A stretch of DNA of 64,000 nt from Erwinia typographi (GCF_000773975.1 NZ_JRUQ01000044.1:62001-126000); one strand, 5' to 3'. Shown: positions 20,323 through 31,190, counted from the stretch's first letter. Made by a program: numbers and translations. Notes: generated from the sequence alone by a model not told the origin.

Positions 20323-22122
20323 TTAGCGGTCCACGTCTGACATAACAAAATCGATGCTACCGAGGTATACGATCAGATCGGATACCAGGCTGCCGTTGAT
20401 CACCGAAGGGATCTGCTGCAGGTGCGGGAAGCTTGGCGTACGCACGCGGGTGCGGTAGCTCATGGTGCTGCCATCGCTGGTCAGGTAGTAACTGTTAATC
20501 CCTTTCGTCGCTTCAATCATCTGGAAGGATTCGTTGGCAGGCATTACCGGCCCCCATGAAACCTGCAGGAAGTGAGTAATCAGGGTTTCGATATGCTGTA
20601 GCGTGCGCTCTTTTGGCGGCGGCGTGGTCAGCGGATGATCCGCCTTGAACGGGCCTTCCGGCATATTGTTCAGGCACTGTTCGAGAATGCGCAGGCTCTG
20701 GCGCATCTCTTCCATCTTCAGCATTACGCGGGTGTAGGCGCAGCTGACGCCATCGCCAATCGGCACTTCAAAATCGAAGTTTTCGTAGCCGGAATAGGGA
20801 CGCCATTTACGCACGTCAAAATCCAGCCCGGTGGCGCGCAGACCGGCACCGGTGGTGCCCCACGCCAGCGCTTCTTCCATGTTGTAAGCAGAAACGCCTT
20901 TGGCGCGGCCAATCAGCACGGAGTTTTTCAGCGCCGTCTGCTCGTAGGCTTTCAGACGTTTTGGCAACCAGTTGATAAAGTCGCGCAGCAGGCCGTCCCA
21001 GCCTTTCGGCAGATCGTGCGCTACGCCGCCGATGCGGAACCAGGCCGGGTGCATACGGAAGCCGGTAATGGCTTCGACTACGTCGTAAATTTTCTGGCGG
21101 TCGGTAAAGGCAAAGAACACCGGAGACATCGCTCCGACGTCCTGAATAAACGTCGAAATGTACAGCAGGTGGCTGTTAATACGGAACAGCTCTGAAAGCA
21201 TCACGCGGATAACGTCGACCCGCTCAGGCACCTTGATCCCGGCCAGTTTCTCAACGGCGAGCACGTACGGCATTTCGTTAACGCAGCCGCCGAGGTATTC
21301 GATGCGATCGGTATAGGGAATGTAGCTATGCCAGGACTGGCGCTCGCCCATCTTCTCCGCACCGCGATGGTGGTAGCCCACGTCCGGTACGCAGTCGACG
21401 ATCTCTTCCCCGTCCAGTTGCAGGATGATGCGGAAAGCACCGTGCGCCGACGGGTGATTAGGCCCGAGGTTGAGGAACATAAAGTCCTCAGTCGAGTTGC
21501 CGCGCTTCATGCCCCAGTCTTCCGGCTTGAAGGTCATCTGCTCCATCGCCAGATCTTCCGTTTGCTTCGTCAGCTCGAACGGATCGAATTCGGTGGCGCG
21601 CGCCGGATAATCCTTACGCAGCGGGTGCCCTTCCCAGTCCTGCGGCATCATAATGCGCGTCAGGTGCGGGTGGCCGTCAAAGGTGACGCCAAACATTTCC
21701 CAGGTCTCACGCTCGTACCAGTTGGCGTTCGGGAAAATTTTGGTGACGGTGGGCAGGTGCAAATCTTTTTCAGACAACGCCACCTTGAGCATGATGTCGC
21801 GGTTGCGTTCAATAGAAATGAAGTGGTAGAAAACGGAAAAATCCGCGGCGGGTAAACCGGCGCGGTGGGTACGAAGACGCTCATCCATGCCATGAAGGTC
21901 ATAGAGCATCACGTAAGGTTTCGGTAGTTTGCGCAGGAACTCTACAATTTCCAGCAGCTGCTCACGCTTCACCCAAACGACCGGCACGCCGGTACGGGTA
22001 GGCTGTACGGTAAAGGCATCAGGCCCAAAACGGTTACGCAGCTCGCCAATCACCGGATCGTCCTGGTGATCGCGGGTTTGCCATTCAGGCTGAGCGAGAT
22101 CTTGCGTGGTCAAATCTGTCAT
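20323..22122 (-). CDS. nuoC: NuoCD, fused NADH-quinone oxidoreductase subunits C and D
   Basis: A 599-residue fusion of the 30-kDa (C, about residues 1-190) and 49-kDa (D, about 205-599) subunits; this fusion is a marker of enteric bacteria and relatives. The C part has [24 protein letters not shown]. The D part has [22 protein letters not shown], with the quinone-site histidine, and ends in DFVMSDVDR. The 164-base gap to nuoB is long for this operon and contains no gene. Confidence 0.97.
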   Translation of the reverse strand: MTDLTTQDLAQPEWQTRDHQDDPVIGELRNRFGPDAFTVQPTRTGVPVVWVKREQLLEIVEFLRKLPKPYVMLYDLHGMDERLRTHRAGLPAADFSVFYHFISIERNRDIMLKVALSEKDLHLPTVTKIFPNANWYERETWEMFGVTFDGHPHLTRIMMPQDWEGHPLRKDYPARATEFDPFELTKQTEDLAMEQMTFKPEDWGMKRGNSTEDFMFLNLGPNHPSAHGAFRIILQLDGEEIVDCVPDVGYHHRGAEKMGERQSWHSYIPYTDRIEYLGGCVNEMPYVLAVEKLAGIKVPERVDVIRVMLSELFRINSHLLYISTFIQDVGAMSPVFFAFTDRQKIYDVVEAITGFRMHPAWFRIGGVAHDLPKGWDGLLRDFINWLPKRLKAYEQTALKNSVLIGRAKGVSAYNMEEALAWGTTGAGLRATGLDFDVRKWRPYSGYENFDFEVPIGDGVSCAYTRVMLKMEEMRQSLRILEQCLNNMPEGPFKADHPLTTPPPKERTLQHIETLITHFLQVSWGPVMPANESFQMIEATKGINSYYLTSDGSTMSYRTRVRTPSFPHLQQIPSVINGSLVSDLIVYLGSIDFVMSDVDR

Positions 22123-22286
22123 AAGTTGTTCACCCTGTGGGCCTGCGGGCAGGCACTCAGTGTTGACGTCAGGATGGCAGTGCGCGTGTTGTGTTTTTTA
22201 TGCGCTGCCGGTCATCCATAAACTGCTCTACCTGCAACATTGACGCTGGCTGGCCGAGCCGTCACAGCGTCACCGTCGGGTAGCGA

Positions 22287-22961
22287 TTAAATTTCGTCTG
22301 GCGTGCGCAGGTTGGTGACGGCAATACGTTCCGCCTGCTTTCTTTCACGTTCCGACTGCATATTGGCGCGATAAACACCCTGATCGCCTACCACCCACGA
22401 GAGCGGTCGACGCTCTTTTCCGATGGATTCCTGCAACAGCAGCAGCGCCTGCATATAGGCTTCCGGGCGCGGTGGGCAGCCAGGAATATAGACGTCAACC
22501 GGCAGGAACTTATCCACGCCCTGCACCACTGAATAAATGTCGTACATCCCGCCGGAGTTGGCGCAGGCTCCCATTGAGATCACCCATTTTGGCTCCAGCA
22601 TCTGGTCATACAGACGCTGAACGACCGGGGCCATCTTGGTGAAGCAGGTACCGGCAACCACCATGAAATCCGCCTGGCGCGGCGAGGCGCGAATAACTTC
22701 GGAACCGAAGCGAGCCACGTCGTGCACCGAGGTGAACGAGGTAGTCATTTCGACGTAACAGCAGGAAAGGCCGAAGTTAAACGGCCACAGGGAGTTTTTA
22801 CGCCCCCAGTTCACCATATCGTGCAGAGCATGTTCTAACTTGCCCATATAGACGTTTTGATGAACGTGCTTTTCCAGGGGATCGGTGACGATCTCCTGTT
22901 TCTGTAATGGGTAACGGTCATTCTCGCCGTTCGGGTCCGCGCGGGTGAGCGTGTAGTCCAT
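22287..22961 (-). CDS. nuoB: NuoB, NADH-quinone oxidoreductase subunit B
   Basis: The 224-residue subunit carries the terminal [4Fe-4S] cluster N2 next to the quinone site. Ligands are the tandem cysteines in GLSCCYVEM plus Cys in GTCFTKMAP and GCPPRPE. Second gene of the operon, 15 bases after nuoA. Confidence 0.97.
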   Translation of the reverse strand: MDYTLTRADPNGENDRYPLQKQEIVTDPLEKHVHQNVYMGKLEHALHDMVNWGRKNSLWPFNFGLSCCYVEMTTSFTSVHDVARFGSEVIRASPRQADFMVVAGTCFTKMAPVVQRLYDQMLEPKWVISMGACANSGGMYDIYSVVQGVDKFLPVDVYIPGCPPRPEAYMQALLLLQESIGKERRPLSWVVGDQGVYRANMQSERERKQAERIAVTNLRTPDEI

Positions 22962-22976
22962 CTTTAAGCCTCGCTT

Positions 22977-23414
22977 TTACTGCGTATGACGGTTGGAGTG
23001 CGAGATAGTAGTTGGCTTGACCACCACACGACGAGGTGCGGGAGCCCAATCCAGCGCGCGAATACGTACCAGATAAACCAAACCAGCCAGCAGTACCAAA
23101 ATGAAAATGGTGGCTTCCACAAAGCCGACCCATCCGCTTTCACGGATCGCTGTCGACCAGGCGTATAAATAGAGGGCTTCAACGTCGAAGATGACGAAGA
23201 ACATGGCAACCAGATAGAACTTGGCGGACATCCGAAGGTGAGTTGTCCCTACCGCAGGCGCACCAGACTCGAAAGGCGTGTTTGTATATCTTCCTCGGGC
23301 TTTTCCACCTAAAAACCATGCTCCGGCCAGCATTGCGCAGCAAAGGCCCACGGCGACGATCAGGAATACAGCAAAAGCCCAATGCTGGGCGATAACTTCT
23401 GTAGTTGTAGACAT
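22977..23414 (-). CDS. nuoA: NuoA, NADH-quinone oxidoreductase subunit A
   Basis: The 145-residue membrane subunit with three helices (residues about 13-35, 68-88, 98-118) opens the nuo operon. The family block [39 protein letters not shown] is clear. Start at ATG 23414. Confidence 0.96.
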   Translation of the reverse strand: MSTTTEVIAQHWAFAVFLIVAVGLCCAMLAGAWFLGGKARGRYTNTPFESGAPAVGTTHLRMSAKFYLVAMFFVIFDVEALYLYAWSTAIRESGWVGFVEATIFILVLLAGLVYLVRIRALDWAPAPRRVVVKPTTISHSNRHTQ

Positions 23415-23982
23415 ACGCTCTGCTTAATTCAACAAGGGGTGACAGGTATGCTGCTCTGTTATCGGCAGTTAACCCACCCCATCGATTCAAGGGAAAAATA
23501 AAAAACCTTATAAATTTTGCTGTCTTTTTTGATTAGGCAGCGATTTTATGGGGTTTTTTACTCCTTTCTATAACCTTCTGTCAACTTTGACAAAAGTATC
23601 CACACATTAATTTACACCGATAGCATTTATTTAACATTCGATGCGCAGAAAATGAGCTAAATCGAGTCAGTTCTGCCTTTCAGTCAAAGTGTAGCGGGTA
23701 TTTCCCTGCATGGATCGCGGATTTAACAATGCCTATTTTGGCAGGATTTGCCGCTTTTTCCTTCCCCTTACTGGGGCTATTTTTTTGATCCAGCACACAG
23801 TTTTGTCTTTTATGGTGCAAAACAGAGCGGACAGGCCTGCGCAAAATGCGTTCAGTAACGTTGCCCGGAAAGTGAATCAGTCATGTCGGGGGGCAAAAAA
23901 CCAGCAGCGAAGGTTTTTGCAGCAGAGGGGAAATTTGCCAGGCGGGAACGGGACAAAAAACACAGTGAAAATTAAAATAAAT
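23415..23982 (-). promoter_or_regulatory. nuo operon upstream region (no gene seen)
   Basis: The region from nuoA to the lrhA terminator is AT-rich and contains no credible gene; a 102-codon plus-strand frame near 23710 looks spurious. The nuo promoter must lie here. A perfect palindrome TGTCAA-CT-TTGACA occupies 23579-23592, and its minus-strand TTGACA could serve as a -35 box. In E. coli the corresponding region is controlled by ArcA, NarL, FNR and IHF, but I could not assign those sites here. Confidence 0.5.
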
Positions 23983-24016
23983 AAGCCTTTCAGTGCATCA
24001 CTGCACCGAAAGGCTT
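23971..24016 (-). terminator. lrhA terminator (long hairpin)
   Basis: AAGCCTTTC (23983-23991) pairs with GAAAGGCTT (24008-24016), and the stem continues inward (GTGCA/TGCAC) to a TCAC loop. On the minus strand a T-rich tract (ATTTATTTTAAT) follows. It lies 68 bases past the lrhA stop. Confidence 0.8.
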
Positions 24017-24084
24017 AATTTAGTCAGATAACACTTATTTATTAATGAAAATTAACAACTAACGATATCGATTGCGCGTAAGTT

Positions 24085-25017
24085 CTACTCTTCCTCATCG
24101 GAGAAAGAATCGCTGTTCTGCCCCTGCCCCGCAACGGTCAGATTGTAGGGATCGTTGCTCGACTCCATAGCATTGAAGATGGCCAGCGCCAGTTCATTGT
24201 CACTGTCAGGATTACGGCACAGCAGATATTCCGTATCTGGCAGAACCGGCAGCCCCTCAGCCGCCCCCATCACCCGCAGCTCGGGACTCATCATCTCTAC
24301 AGGACGAGCGGTAACGCCCAGACCAGCCTTAACCGCTGCGCGAACGGCCGCCAGGGTTGAAGCCACGTAAGAGATACGCCACGGGATGCCGGCCTCGTTC
24401 AGGTGGTCGATCGCCATATCGCGGTACGGGCTTGGCTCATCCAGCAGCACCAGCGGAATCGCTTCCCCACGCTGGAAGATGTAGTCAGCCGCGCAGTACC
24501 AAAGCGTTGGCGAAGTACGCAATACCTGCCAGGTGAAGTTCATCGGGCTGGAGGTGGTAACGACCAGATCCACTTCCCCCTGATTTAACATCTCCATCAT
24601 AAAGGGATTGCGCTTCACCCGGACGTCAATCGCCAGCTTAGGATAGACGGACGTGACGCGGTTCAGCAGGAACGGTAAGATGGTGTCGGACGTATCGTCA
24701 GAGGCGCCGATGGTCAGCACGCCCTGGATATTGCTGTACATCAATGAAGTACAGGCCTCATCATTGAAGCGCAAAATTTTTCTGGCATAGCCCAGCAGCT
24801 GAATGCCGTGCTCGGTCAGTAATTTGTTACGTCCATGTCTGGCAAACAGCTCTTTGCCCACCAGTTGTTCCAGACGTTGCATCTGCTGGCTCACGGCCGA
24901 CTGCGTTCTGGACACCGCCACTGCCGCGGCAGCAAAGGTGTTCAGATCGGCAACGGCGACAAACGTTCTTAGCAGATCGAGGTCAAGGTTTAGGATCGGA
25001 CGATTTGCACTAGTCAT
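24085..25017 (-). CDS. lrhA: LrhA (HexA/PecT-type), LysR-family regulator
   Basis: The 310-residue LysR regulator is nearly identical to E. coli LrhA (312) over its N-terminal half: [23 protein letters not shown], then [32 protein letters not shown]. In E. coli it represses flagellar master genes and affects RpoS; in Erwinia and Dickeya relatives (HexA/PecT) it represses motility and exoenzymes. The C-terminal tail (after about residue 285) diverges, as is common. It has a very long untranslated upstream region, as in E. coli, and lies between nuo and alaA as expected. Confidence 0.95.
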   Translation of the reverse strand: MTSANRPILNLDLDLLRTFVAVADLNTFAAAAVAVSRTQSAVSQQMQRLEQLVGKELFARHGRNKLLTEHGIQLLGYARKILRFNDEACTSLMYSNIQGVLTIGASDDTSDTILPFLLNRVTSVYPKLAIDVRVKRNPFMMEMLNQGEVDLVVTTSSPMNFTWQVLRTSPTLWYCAADYIFQRGEAIPLVLLDEPSPYRDMAIDHLNEAGIPWRISYVASTLAAVRAAVKAGLGVTARPVEMMSPELRVMGAAEGLPVLPDTEYLLCRNPDSDNELALAIFNAMESSNDPYNLTVAGQGQNSDSFSDEEE

Positions 25018-26033
25018 GTTTTCTTCACTTTATAAGATTTATACGAACAGCTACCCTGGTGTTATTACCATCTGTATCAAGAGGATACAGTGATAATGAA
25101 TGTGCGGCGCTCAGCGGCACGCGACATTACTCTCATCGCAGACGTCAAAACGCCAACAGCCTGAATATCCCCGGCTTACGCCGCAGGTAGGGCTGATAAC
25201 AGTTTGTTCCGTCTGATACATCATTAATGCACGCAGCACTCACTCATAAGTTGCAGAAAGTGGCGTAAAAATGGTCAATTGACTCCGCCAGCCTGACAAA
25301 AAAATTGGGCCGGGGTGCTGTTAATGTAAAACAACCATTCAAAATTGAACGACCAGAACGCTGTGGCTACAGCGGAATAATGATAAGCCAGACTTAAGCT
25401 TATCGGTGGCGATCCGTTACTTCACTTCGCCTCAGAGACCTGCATACAAGGTGCAAAGTCCTCTAAATATCATCCTGACATACTGTCGATTACTTTTTAA
25501 GCCCCAATCTTATTATTCTTATCAGTAAAGCAACATTTTATTGGCGAAAGCCTGTCCAGACGGCCTTTCGCATGAAAAATTTACCATTCAGTGCGCTACC
25601 CGCCCCCCGATCGACAAACCGCCCCCGGTCTTGGGAGGTAAGTCGGTGAAAATGGCGTAAAGCTAAACTGGTCATTTTATAATCACTCAATTAAGCTATT
25701 TTTGACAATTACCGCATTCATCAATCCATCGTTTTTTACCAAATACTTACAGAAAACGAACATCCTGGCCATTGAAGATTTCTCTGACTTGCAGATTAAG
25801 GCCGGTTAACTAGTTTTAAGTTCCATCGCCCCGGAAGTTATTAGCAGATTATACCAATTCATCCTCCACATCCCGGCCCTCCTTCCGGCGACTAAAGACG
25901 ACTACGGTGGATTTACTCAGCTAACGCATCTAAGCCTCAGGATGCCCTTCAAAAGCGCCGCAGACAGGAGTACATTGTGCGGGTTTAGTTTTCCATGGCT
26001 GGAACGCAGTTCTGTGAGGCAAAGGCGAGAGAA
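25018..26033. promoter_or_regulatory. Long lrhA-alaA intergenic region with palindromes, no gene seen
   Basis: About 1 kb separates the divergent lrhA and alaA genes. On the lrhA side it holds TTCAA-AA-TTGAA (25338-25349), CGCTGT-GGCT-ACAGCG (25359-25374) and the strong palindrome at 25382-25404. Further on, GCGAAAG (25544-25550) pairs with CTTTCGC (25565-25571). In E. coli lrhA has an approximately 370-base leader and autoregulates, so these elements probably belong to its promoter and leader. The alaA promoter must lie in the right part, but no convincing boxes were found. Confidence 0.5.
25382..25404 (-). promoter_or_regulatory. Palindrome upstream of lrhA, candidate autoregulatory site
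   Basis: GATAAGC-N9-GCTTATC is a perfect 7-bp inverted repeat 365-387 bases upstream of the lrhA start. That is the distance at which E. coli lrhA transcription begins and where LrhA acts on its own promoter. The LysR-type role is inferred from position. Confidence 0.4.
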
Positions 26034-27248
26034 ATGAATCCAATTGAAAAATCAGACAAGCTGGATAACGTTTGTTACGACATCCGTGGCCCGGTGTTAA
26101 AAGAAGCAAAACGTCTTGAGGAAGAAGGCAACAAAGTTCTCAAGCTCAACATTGGCAACCCGGCGCCGTTTGGTTTTGAAGCCCCTGATGAGATTCTGGT
26201 GGATGTCATCCGCAATCTGCCCAGCGCGCAGGGTTATTGCGATTCAAAAGGCCTCTACCCGGCACGTAAGGCGATTGTTCAACACTATCAGGCTCGCGAT
26301 ATGCGCGACATGACGGTGGAAGATGTTTACATCGGCAACGGCGTATCGGAACTGATCGTGCAGTCAATGCAGGCGCTGCTGAACATGGGCGACGAAATGC
26401 TGGTTCCCGCGCCTGACTATCCGCTCTGGACCGCCGCCGTTTCGCTGTCCAGCGGTAATGCGGTGCACTACCTTTGCGATGAATCCGCAGGCTGGTTCCC
26501 GGACCTGGACGATATTCGCAGCAAAATCACCCCCCGCACGCGCGGTATCGTGATTATCAACCCGAATAACCCAACCGGTGCGGTTTACAGCAAAGAGCTG
26601 CTGCTGGAAGTGGTTGAAATTGCGCGTCAGCATAATTTGATCATCTTCGCCGATGAAATCTACGACAAGATCCTTTATGACGCGGCGCAGCACCACTCAA
26701 TCGCCGCCCTCGCGCCGGATCTGTTGACCATTACCTTCAACGGCCTGTCCAAAACCTATCGCGTAGCCGGTTTCCGCCAGGGGTGGATGGTGCTTAACGG
26801 CCCGAAAAAGCACGCAAAAGGCTATATTGAAGGGCTGGAAATGCTGGCGTCCATGCGTCTGTGCGCCAACGTCCCGGCTCAGCACGCTATTCAGACCGCG
26901 CTGGGCGGCTACCAGAGCATTAGTGAATTTATCGCGCCGGGCGGCAGGCTGTATGAACAGCGCAACCGCGCCTGGGAGCTGATCAATGACATTCCCGGCG
27001 TTAGCTGCGTGAAGCCGGAGGGGGCGCTGTATATGTTCCCGCGCATCGATGCGAAAAAATTCAATCTGCACGACGATCAGAAGATGGTGCTGGACTTCCT
27101 GCTACAGGAGAAAGTCCTGCTGGTGCAGGGTACGGCGTTTAACTGGCCGCACCCTGATCACGTCCGCATCGTTACCCTGCCCTACGTCAATGAGCTCGAA
27201 ATGGCGATCGGCAAGTTTGGCCGCTTCCTTGAGGGCTATCGCCAGTAG
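26034..27248 (+). CDS. alaA: AlaA, glutamate-pyruvate aminotransferase
   Basis: With ATG at 26034 (MNPIEKSDKLDN) the protein has 404 residues, like E. coli AlaA (405). An upstream ATG at 25995 would add a tail absent from the family. It makes alanine from pyruvate and glutamate using pyridoxal phosphate. Fold-type I aminotransferase marks: NGVSELIVQ, PNNPTGAVYS, FADEIYD and the cofactor lysine in FNGLSKTYRVAGFRQGW. Single gene, divergent from lrhA, followed by yfbR. Confidence 0.96.
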   Translation: MNPIEKSDKLDNVCYDIRGPVLKEAKRLEEEGNKVLKLNIGNPAPFGFEAPDEILVDVIRNLPSAQGYCDSKGLYPARKAIVQHYQARDMRDMTVEDVYIGNGVSELIVQSMQALLNMGDEMLVPAPDYPLWTAAVSLSSGNAVHYLCDESAGWFPDLDDIRSKITPRTRGIVIINPNNPTGAVYSKELLLEVVEIARQHNLIIFADEIYDKILYDAAQHHSIAALAPDLLTITFNGLSKTYRVAGFRQGWMVLNGPKKHAKGYIEGLEMLASMRLCANVPAQHAIQTALGGYQSISEFIAPGGRLYEQRNRAWELINDIPGVSCVKPEGALYMFPRIDAKKFNLHDDQKMVLDFLLQEKVLLVQGTAFNWPHPDHVRIVTLPYVNELEMAIGKFGRFLEGYRQ

Positions 27249-27275
27249 CCTGGACAAAAGAGCCACGGTATAGCG

Positions 27276-27305
27276 CTGACTCGGCCAGCAGGAAGGCGTT
27301 ATACT
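27276..27305 (+). promoter_or_regulatory. Predicted sigma-70 promoter of yfbR
   Basis: CTGACT (27276-27281) and TATACT (27300-27305) are separated by 18 bases and match four and five of six consensus positions. They lie 59 bases before the yfbR start. A GGGAAC...GTTCCC hairpin follows in the leader. Confidence 0.45.
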
Positions 27306-27363
27306 GGCAGCAGAGGGAACGGAGCCGTTCGTTCCCCGCGGTCAAGCCACAGGAAAGCCTCAC

Positions 27364-27960
27364 ATGAACCAGAGCCATTTTTTCGCCCATCTCTCCCGCC
27401 TGAAACTGATCAACCGCTGGCCCCTGATGCGCAACGTGCGCACGGAAAACGTCTCTGAGCACAGCCTGCAAGTTGCGATGGTCGCCCATGCGCTGGCGGT
27501 GATTAAAAATCAAAAATTCAATGGCAACCTCAACGCGGAACGCATCGCACTGATGGCGATGTACCACGACGCCAGCGAAGTGCTGACCGGCGATTTACCT
27601 ACTCCGGTGAAGTACTACAATGCGCAGATTGCTCACGAATATAAGAAGATTGAAAAAATTGCCCAGCTGAAGCTGATTGATATGCTGCCTGAAGAGCTGC
27701 GCAGCGCCTATCGTCCCCTGCTGGATGAGCAGCAGCATAGCGAAGGCGAGAAGGCGATAGTCAAACAGGCCGATGCCCTCTGCGCCTATGTAAAATGTCT
27801 CGAAGAGCTGTCCGCTGGCAATCATGAATTTCAGCTGGCTAAGGCACGTCTGGAGAAGACCCTCTCCGAGCGCCACAGCCCGGAAATGGACTACTTCGTT
27901 GAGGTATTTGTCCCCAGCTTCAACCTGTCGCTGGACGAAATCAGTCAGGAATCACTGTAG
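27364..27960 (+). CDS. yfbR: YfbR, HD-domain 5'-deoxynucleotidase
   Basis: The 198-residue protein hydrolyses 2'-deoxyribonucleoside 5'-monophosphates to nucleosides. The metal-binding HD residues are all in place: His33 (ENVSEHSLQ), His68-Asp69 ([10 protein letters not shown]) and Asp in [12 protein letters not shown]. Length is the same as E. coli YfbR within one residue. Convergent with yfbS, only two bases apart. Confidence 0.95.
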   Translation: MNQSHFFAHLSRLKLINRWPLMRNVRTENVSEHSLQVAMVAHALAVIKNQKFNGNLNAERIALMAMYHDASEVLTGDLPTPVKYYNAQIAHEYKKIEKIAQLKLIDMLPEELRSAYRPLLDEQQHSEGEKAIVKQADALCAYVKCLEELSAGNHEFQLAKARLEKTLSERHSPEMDYFVEVFVPSFNLSLDEISQESL

Positions 27961-27962
27961 CC

Positions 27963-29792
27963 CTAAAAGGGGAACAGCAGCGGCACCAGCAGCACGCTGA
28001 CCACCATGACGATCAGGGTAAAGGGTACGCCTATTTTGACGAAATCGCTAAACCGGTAGCCGCCGGGGCCAAGCACCAGCGTATTCACCGGTGAGGATAC
28101 CGGCGTCATAAAGGCTGCGGAAGCGGCTACCGCGACGATCATCGTAAAGGGATAGGGGGAAACGCCCATCTGCTGGGCGGCCGCTACGCCGATCGGCGCC
28201 ATCAGCACCGCCGTCGCGGTATTGGAAATAAACAGCCCGATGGTGGCGCAGAGTACAAACAGGCAAAGCAGCATCACATGCGGGCTTTTCCCTCCCGCCA
28301 CTTCCATCAGACCATCCACCACCAGCGCCACGCCGCCGGTCTTCTGCAAAGCCAGCGCAAACGGCATCATGCCAACGATCAGGATTAGACCCGGCCAGTG
28401 GATGGAGCGGTAGGCGCTCTCCATATCAATGCAGCGAAACTTGCCCATTAGCAGGCAGGCGATCAGCGCAGCAACCGGGTTGGGGATAACGTTGGTCAGC
28501 ATCATCGCCACCATCAGCACCAGGCAGAAAATGGCGTGCGGCGCCTGACTGGGCGCAGGCGCCACGTCATCCTCTTCGGCGGGCAGGTTCAGCAGGATCA
28601 GCTCGCGCTGCTGCCGGATAGCGCGGACTTTTTTCCAGTCACCAATCACCAGCAGCGTGTCGCCCATCTCCAGCGGCCGGTCCGTCAGCACGCCGTCAAG
28701 CAGTTCTCCCCGACGGCGGATACCTACCACGCTGACATCATAGCGGCTGCGAAAGGCGATTTCCCGCAGGGTTTTGCCCTGCAACGAGGAGTCCGGGATA
28801 ATTACCGCTTCGGCCATGCCGACATCCTGAGCGCGATCGGAGAAATATTCACCGCGCAGGATCATCGGCTCCAGCAGCTGCTCGCTGCAAAATTCGCGCA
28901 GGTCAATCCCGGCGGCGGACATATCAATCAGCAGTACATCCCTCGGCCGCAGCTCCGTGGTTCCCGTTACCGGCACCATCACCCGGCGAAACTTGCGCCA
29001 GCGCTCCAGGCCAACCACGTTAATGCCATAGCGCTCGCGCAGCTGTAAATCGTCCAGCCGCTGGCCAATCAGCGGCGAACCGGCGCGCAGGCCCAAACGC
29101 CTGGCTCTGCCGCTTAGCTTGTAGTCGCGGATCAGGTCACGGAAGGTCTTTCTCAACTGCTGTTTGCTGCCCTCCTCCTTGCCCGGCGTCACCAGCCAGA
29201 AGCGCGCTACCAGCATATAGCCAATGCCAAGAAACAGCGCCACCAGCCCCACCGGCGTGACGTCAAAGAATTTGAAACCCGGCAACCCTTCGCGCAGCAG
29301 CTCGCTGTTGACCACCAGATTAGGCGGCGTGGCCACCAGCGTCATCATGCCGCTGATCAGCCCGGCGAAGCTGAGCGGCATCATCAACCGCCCCGGTGAG
29401 CTACCCATTTTCGCCGCCACGCTGAGCACCACAGGAATAAAGATTGCCACCACGCCGGTCGAGCTCATAAACGCCCCCAGCCCGGCGACCGTCAGCATCA
29501 GCAGCACCAGCATTTTTGTTTCGCTGCTGCCCGCCATTTTGATCAGCCACTCGCCCATCTTCAGCGCCACGCCGGTGCGCACCAGCCCTTCGCCAATCAC
29601 GAACAGCGCGGCAATGAGGATAACGTTAGGATCGCTGAAGCCGAGGGTGGCTTCCTGCAGCGTCAGGGTGCCGCTGAGCACAAAGACGACGATCACCAGC
29701 AGCGCGATAGCATCCATGCGAAGTCTGCCGGAGATAAATAACAGAATGGTGATAAGCAGCAGGCTGACGACCCAAATCAACTCTTTGTTCAC
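27963..29792 (-). CDS. yfbS: YfbS, SLC13/DASS-type transporter with two TrkA-C (RCK_C) domains
   Basis: The protein has 609 residues from GTG 29792 (E. coli YfbS: 610); an open extension to 29828 lacks a ribosome site. N-terminal membrane half ([49 protein letters not shown]), two RCK_C domains in the middle (about 205-385), then the second membrane half ([38 protein letters not shown]). The divalent anion:sodium symporter fold is known; the substrate is not. A terminator sits only 42 bases upstream of the start. Confidence 0.93.
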   Translation of the reverse strand: MNKELIWVVSLLLITILLFISGRLRMDAIALLVIVVFVLSGTLTLQEATLGFSDPNVILIAALFVIGEGLVRTGVALKMGEWLIKMAGSSETKMLVLLMLTVAGLGAFMSSTGVVAIFIPVVLSVAAKMGSSPGRLMMPLSFAGLISGMMTLVATPPNLVVNSELLREGLPGFKFFDVTPVGLVALFLGIGYMLVARFWLVTPGKEEGSKQQLRKTFRDLIRDYKLSGRARRLGLRAGSPLIGQRLDDLQLRERYGINVVGLERWRKFRRVMVPVTGTTELRPRDVLLIDMSAAGIDLREFCSEQLLEPMILRGEYFSDRAQDVGMAEAVIIPDSSLQGKTLREIAFRSRYDVSVVGIRRRGELLDGVLTDRPLEMGDTLLVIGDWKKVRAIRQQRELILLNLPAEEDDVAPAPSQAPHAIFCLVLMVAMMLTNVIPNPVAALIACLLMGKFRCIDMESAYRSIHWPGLILIVGMMPFALALQKTGGVALVVDGLMEVAGGKSPHVMLLCLFVLCATIGLFISNTATAVLMAPIGVAAAQQMGVSPYPFTMIVAVAASAAFMTPVSSPVNTLVLGPGGYRFSDFVKIGVPFTLIVMVVSVLLVPLLFPF

Positions 29793-29834
29793 GCAAGATC
29801 CCGATAAGAAGGAGACGGTTCCCATCATCGCATA

Positions 29835-29859
29835 GAAAAAACCCCGCTATAGCGGGGTT
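29835..29859 (-). terminator. Rho-independent terminator of yfbT
   Basis: AACCCCGC-TATA-GCGGGGTT (29840-29859) is a perfect 8-bp stem followed by six T residues on the minus strand. It lies ten bases after the yfbT stop and 42 bases before the yfbS start. Confidence 0.92.
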
Positions 29860-29869
29860 ACATCATGTC

Positions 29870-30529
29870 TCAGTGCTTTCTGTGCACATCAATCGTCCCA
29901 TCGGGATTTTTATGAATGATCAGCTCTTCCAGCGAGTTGAGCACCATATCAACGTCTTCCAGCCTTGGCGACCCCTCCGGGGCATTGACCGCCACTACGT
30001 GGCAGCCCGCGGCCAGACCAGAGAGGATCCCGGCGGCGGCATCTTCAACCACCACGCACTCTTCCGGCTCCAGAGCCAGCAGCTGCGCACCGAGCAGGTA
30101 AGCATCGGGTTCGGGCTTGCCATGCTGCACGCGTTCGGCGGTGACAAACGCTTCAGGTTCGGGCAGCCCCGCCGCTTTGCGGCGGGCCGAAGCAACGGGT
30201 ACCGAACCTGAGGTGACGATCGCCCACGGAATATCCAGCTCATCCAGCGTTGCCAGCAGCTGGAGCGCCCCCGGCAGCGCGATAATGCCGTCGATGTCTT
30301 CAGCCTCAATTTTCTCCAGAGCGAAGAATTCTTGCTGAATGGCCTCTTCCGAAGAGCCGGCCATAAAGTGACGCAGTGAGAAGATAGCCTGCTTGCCGTG
30401 AATAAAGTTCAGCACCTCATCAGCAGCGATGCCGCGCGGCGATGCCCAGTTTACCCAGGCGCGTTCGACTGCCGGTAAGGAATCCACCAGCGTGCCATCC
30501 AGATCAAACAGAAAACCTTTACACTTCAC
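29870..30529 (-). CDS. yfbT: YfbT (HxpA), HAD-family sugar phosphatase
   Basis: A 219-residue HAD-superfamily hydrolase that dephosphorylates sugar phosphates. Motif I is FLFDLDGTLVDS (Asp9 nucleophile, Asp11), motif II is VTSG, motif [17 protein letters not shown] and motif IV VVVEDAAAGI. Length and sequence match E. coli YfbT (216). Sixteen bases separate it from yfbU upstream, so they may be co-transcribed. Confidence 0.94.
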   Translation of the reverse strand: MKCKGFLFDLDGTLVDSLPAVERAWVNWASPRGIAADEVLNFIHGKQAIFSLRHFMAGSSEEAIQQEFFALEKIEAEDIDGIIALPGALQLLATLDELDIPWAIVTSGSVPVASARRKAAGLPEPEAFVTAERVQHGKPEPDAYLLGAQLLALEPEECVVVEDAAAGILSGLAAGCHVVAVNAPEGSPRLEDVDMVLNSLEELIIHKNPDGTIDVHRKH

Positions 30530-30544
30530 TACGCTTTTCCTTCC

Positions 30545-31039
30545 TCATGCGTTGATGATTTGCGCGATCTCGTTCGCACTCAAATGGTACTGCCTTGGAC
30601 AAGTGTGCCATACAGTGAGCATACGTTGATACTTTTCCCACATCGGCGTTTGCGCGTTAAACCCGTGAGTACCGGAATCAAAATGCGTGTAGCGACCTTC
30701 TATATTTACCATAAACCGCACGTAACCGAGGTAGCGAGCTTCTGTCGCGGCGTCAAAACCGAGGAAAGCAAGGCGGCGTTCTTCAATAGAGGAAGGATCT
30801 TTCAGATTTGTCCAGGACACATGCAGCGCGTGGTGCAGCTCCATCACATCAATGATGCTGCGGCAAACGTCTTCGCTCAGTTCACCAAACTCACGATCCA
30901 GCTCGCGCATTTGCAGGCCGTATCCCCGTTCGATAATGGTTTGCTGACGGCGATAGCGCTCGGCATTATCGGGATCGAGCATGATCATCATTTTGTACTG
31001 GTTTGAGAGGATCAGGCGCTGGGCATTGGTCATTTCCAT
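30545..31039 (-). CDS. yfbU: YfbU family protein
   Basis: From ATG 31039 ([18 protein letters not shown]) the protein has 164 residues, identical in length to E. coli YfbU; the frame opens at 31066 but that extension is not conserved. A soluble, mostly helical protein of unknown biochemical role. Overproduction in E. coli has been linked to cell death. The conserved ending is [16 protein letters not shown]. Confidence 0.93.
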   Translation of the reverse strand: MEMTNAQRLILSNQYKMMIMLDPDNAERYRRQQTIIERGYGLQMRELDREFGELSEDVCRSIIDVMELHHALHVSWTNLKDPSSIEERRLAFLGFDAATEARYLGYVRFMVNIEGRYTHFDSGTHGFNAQTPMWEKYQRMLTVWHTCPRQYHLSANEIAQIINA

Positions 31040-31149
31040 CATTAACTCCTGTGCCACGGTGGGCAAAACGAAATCTGAAGGTGATGACTAAGGATCGCAC
31101 AACTGGCCGTGGTGAGGAACGTCAAGCAGACGCTTCTTTGATCCAAACC

Positions 31150-31180
31150 GGGTTTCGTCAGATTAATGCGCGCGAAACCC
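31150..31180 (-). repeat. Inverted repeat after yfbV
   Basis: GGGTTTCG (31150-31157) and CGAAACCC (31173-31180) form a perfect 8-bp stem with a 15-base loop, ten bases past the yfbV stop. No T run follows on the minus strand, so it is at most a weak terminator or an mRNA-stabilising structure. Confidence 0.4.
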
Positions 31181-31190
31181 AGTCTGGAAA

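Noticed and set aside
23710-24018. 102-codon plus-strand frame between nuoA and lrhA
   Set aside because: No ribosome site, no recognisable family, and its end runs through the lrhA terminator hairpin; treated as non-coding.
25633-25660. GGGAGG followed by a four-codon frame (GTG AAA ATG GCG TAA)
   Set aside because: It resembles a leader mini-frame, but it is about 370 bases from alaA, encodes nothing informative, and such matches occur by chance.
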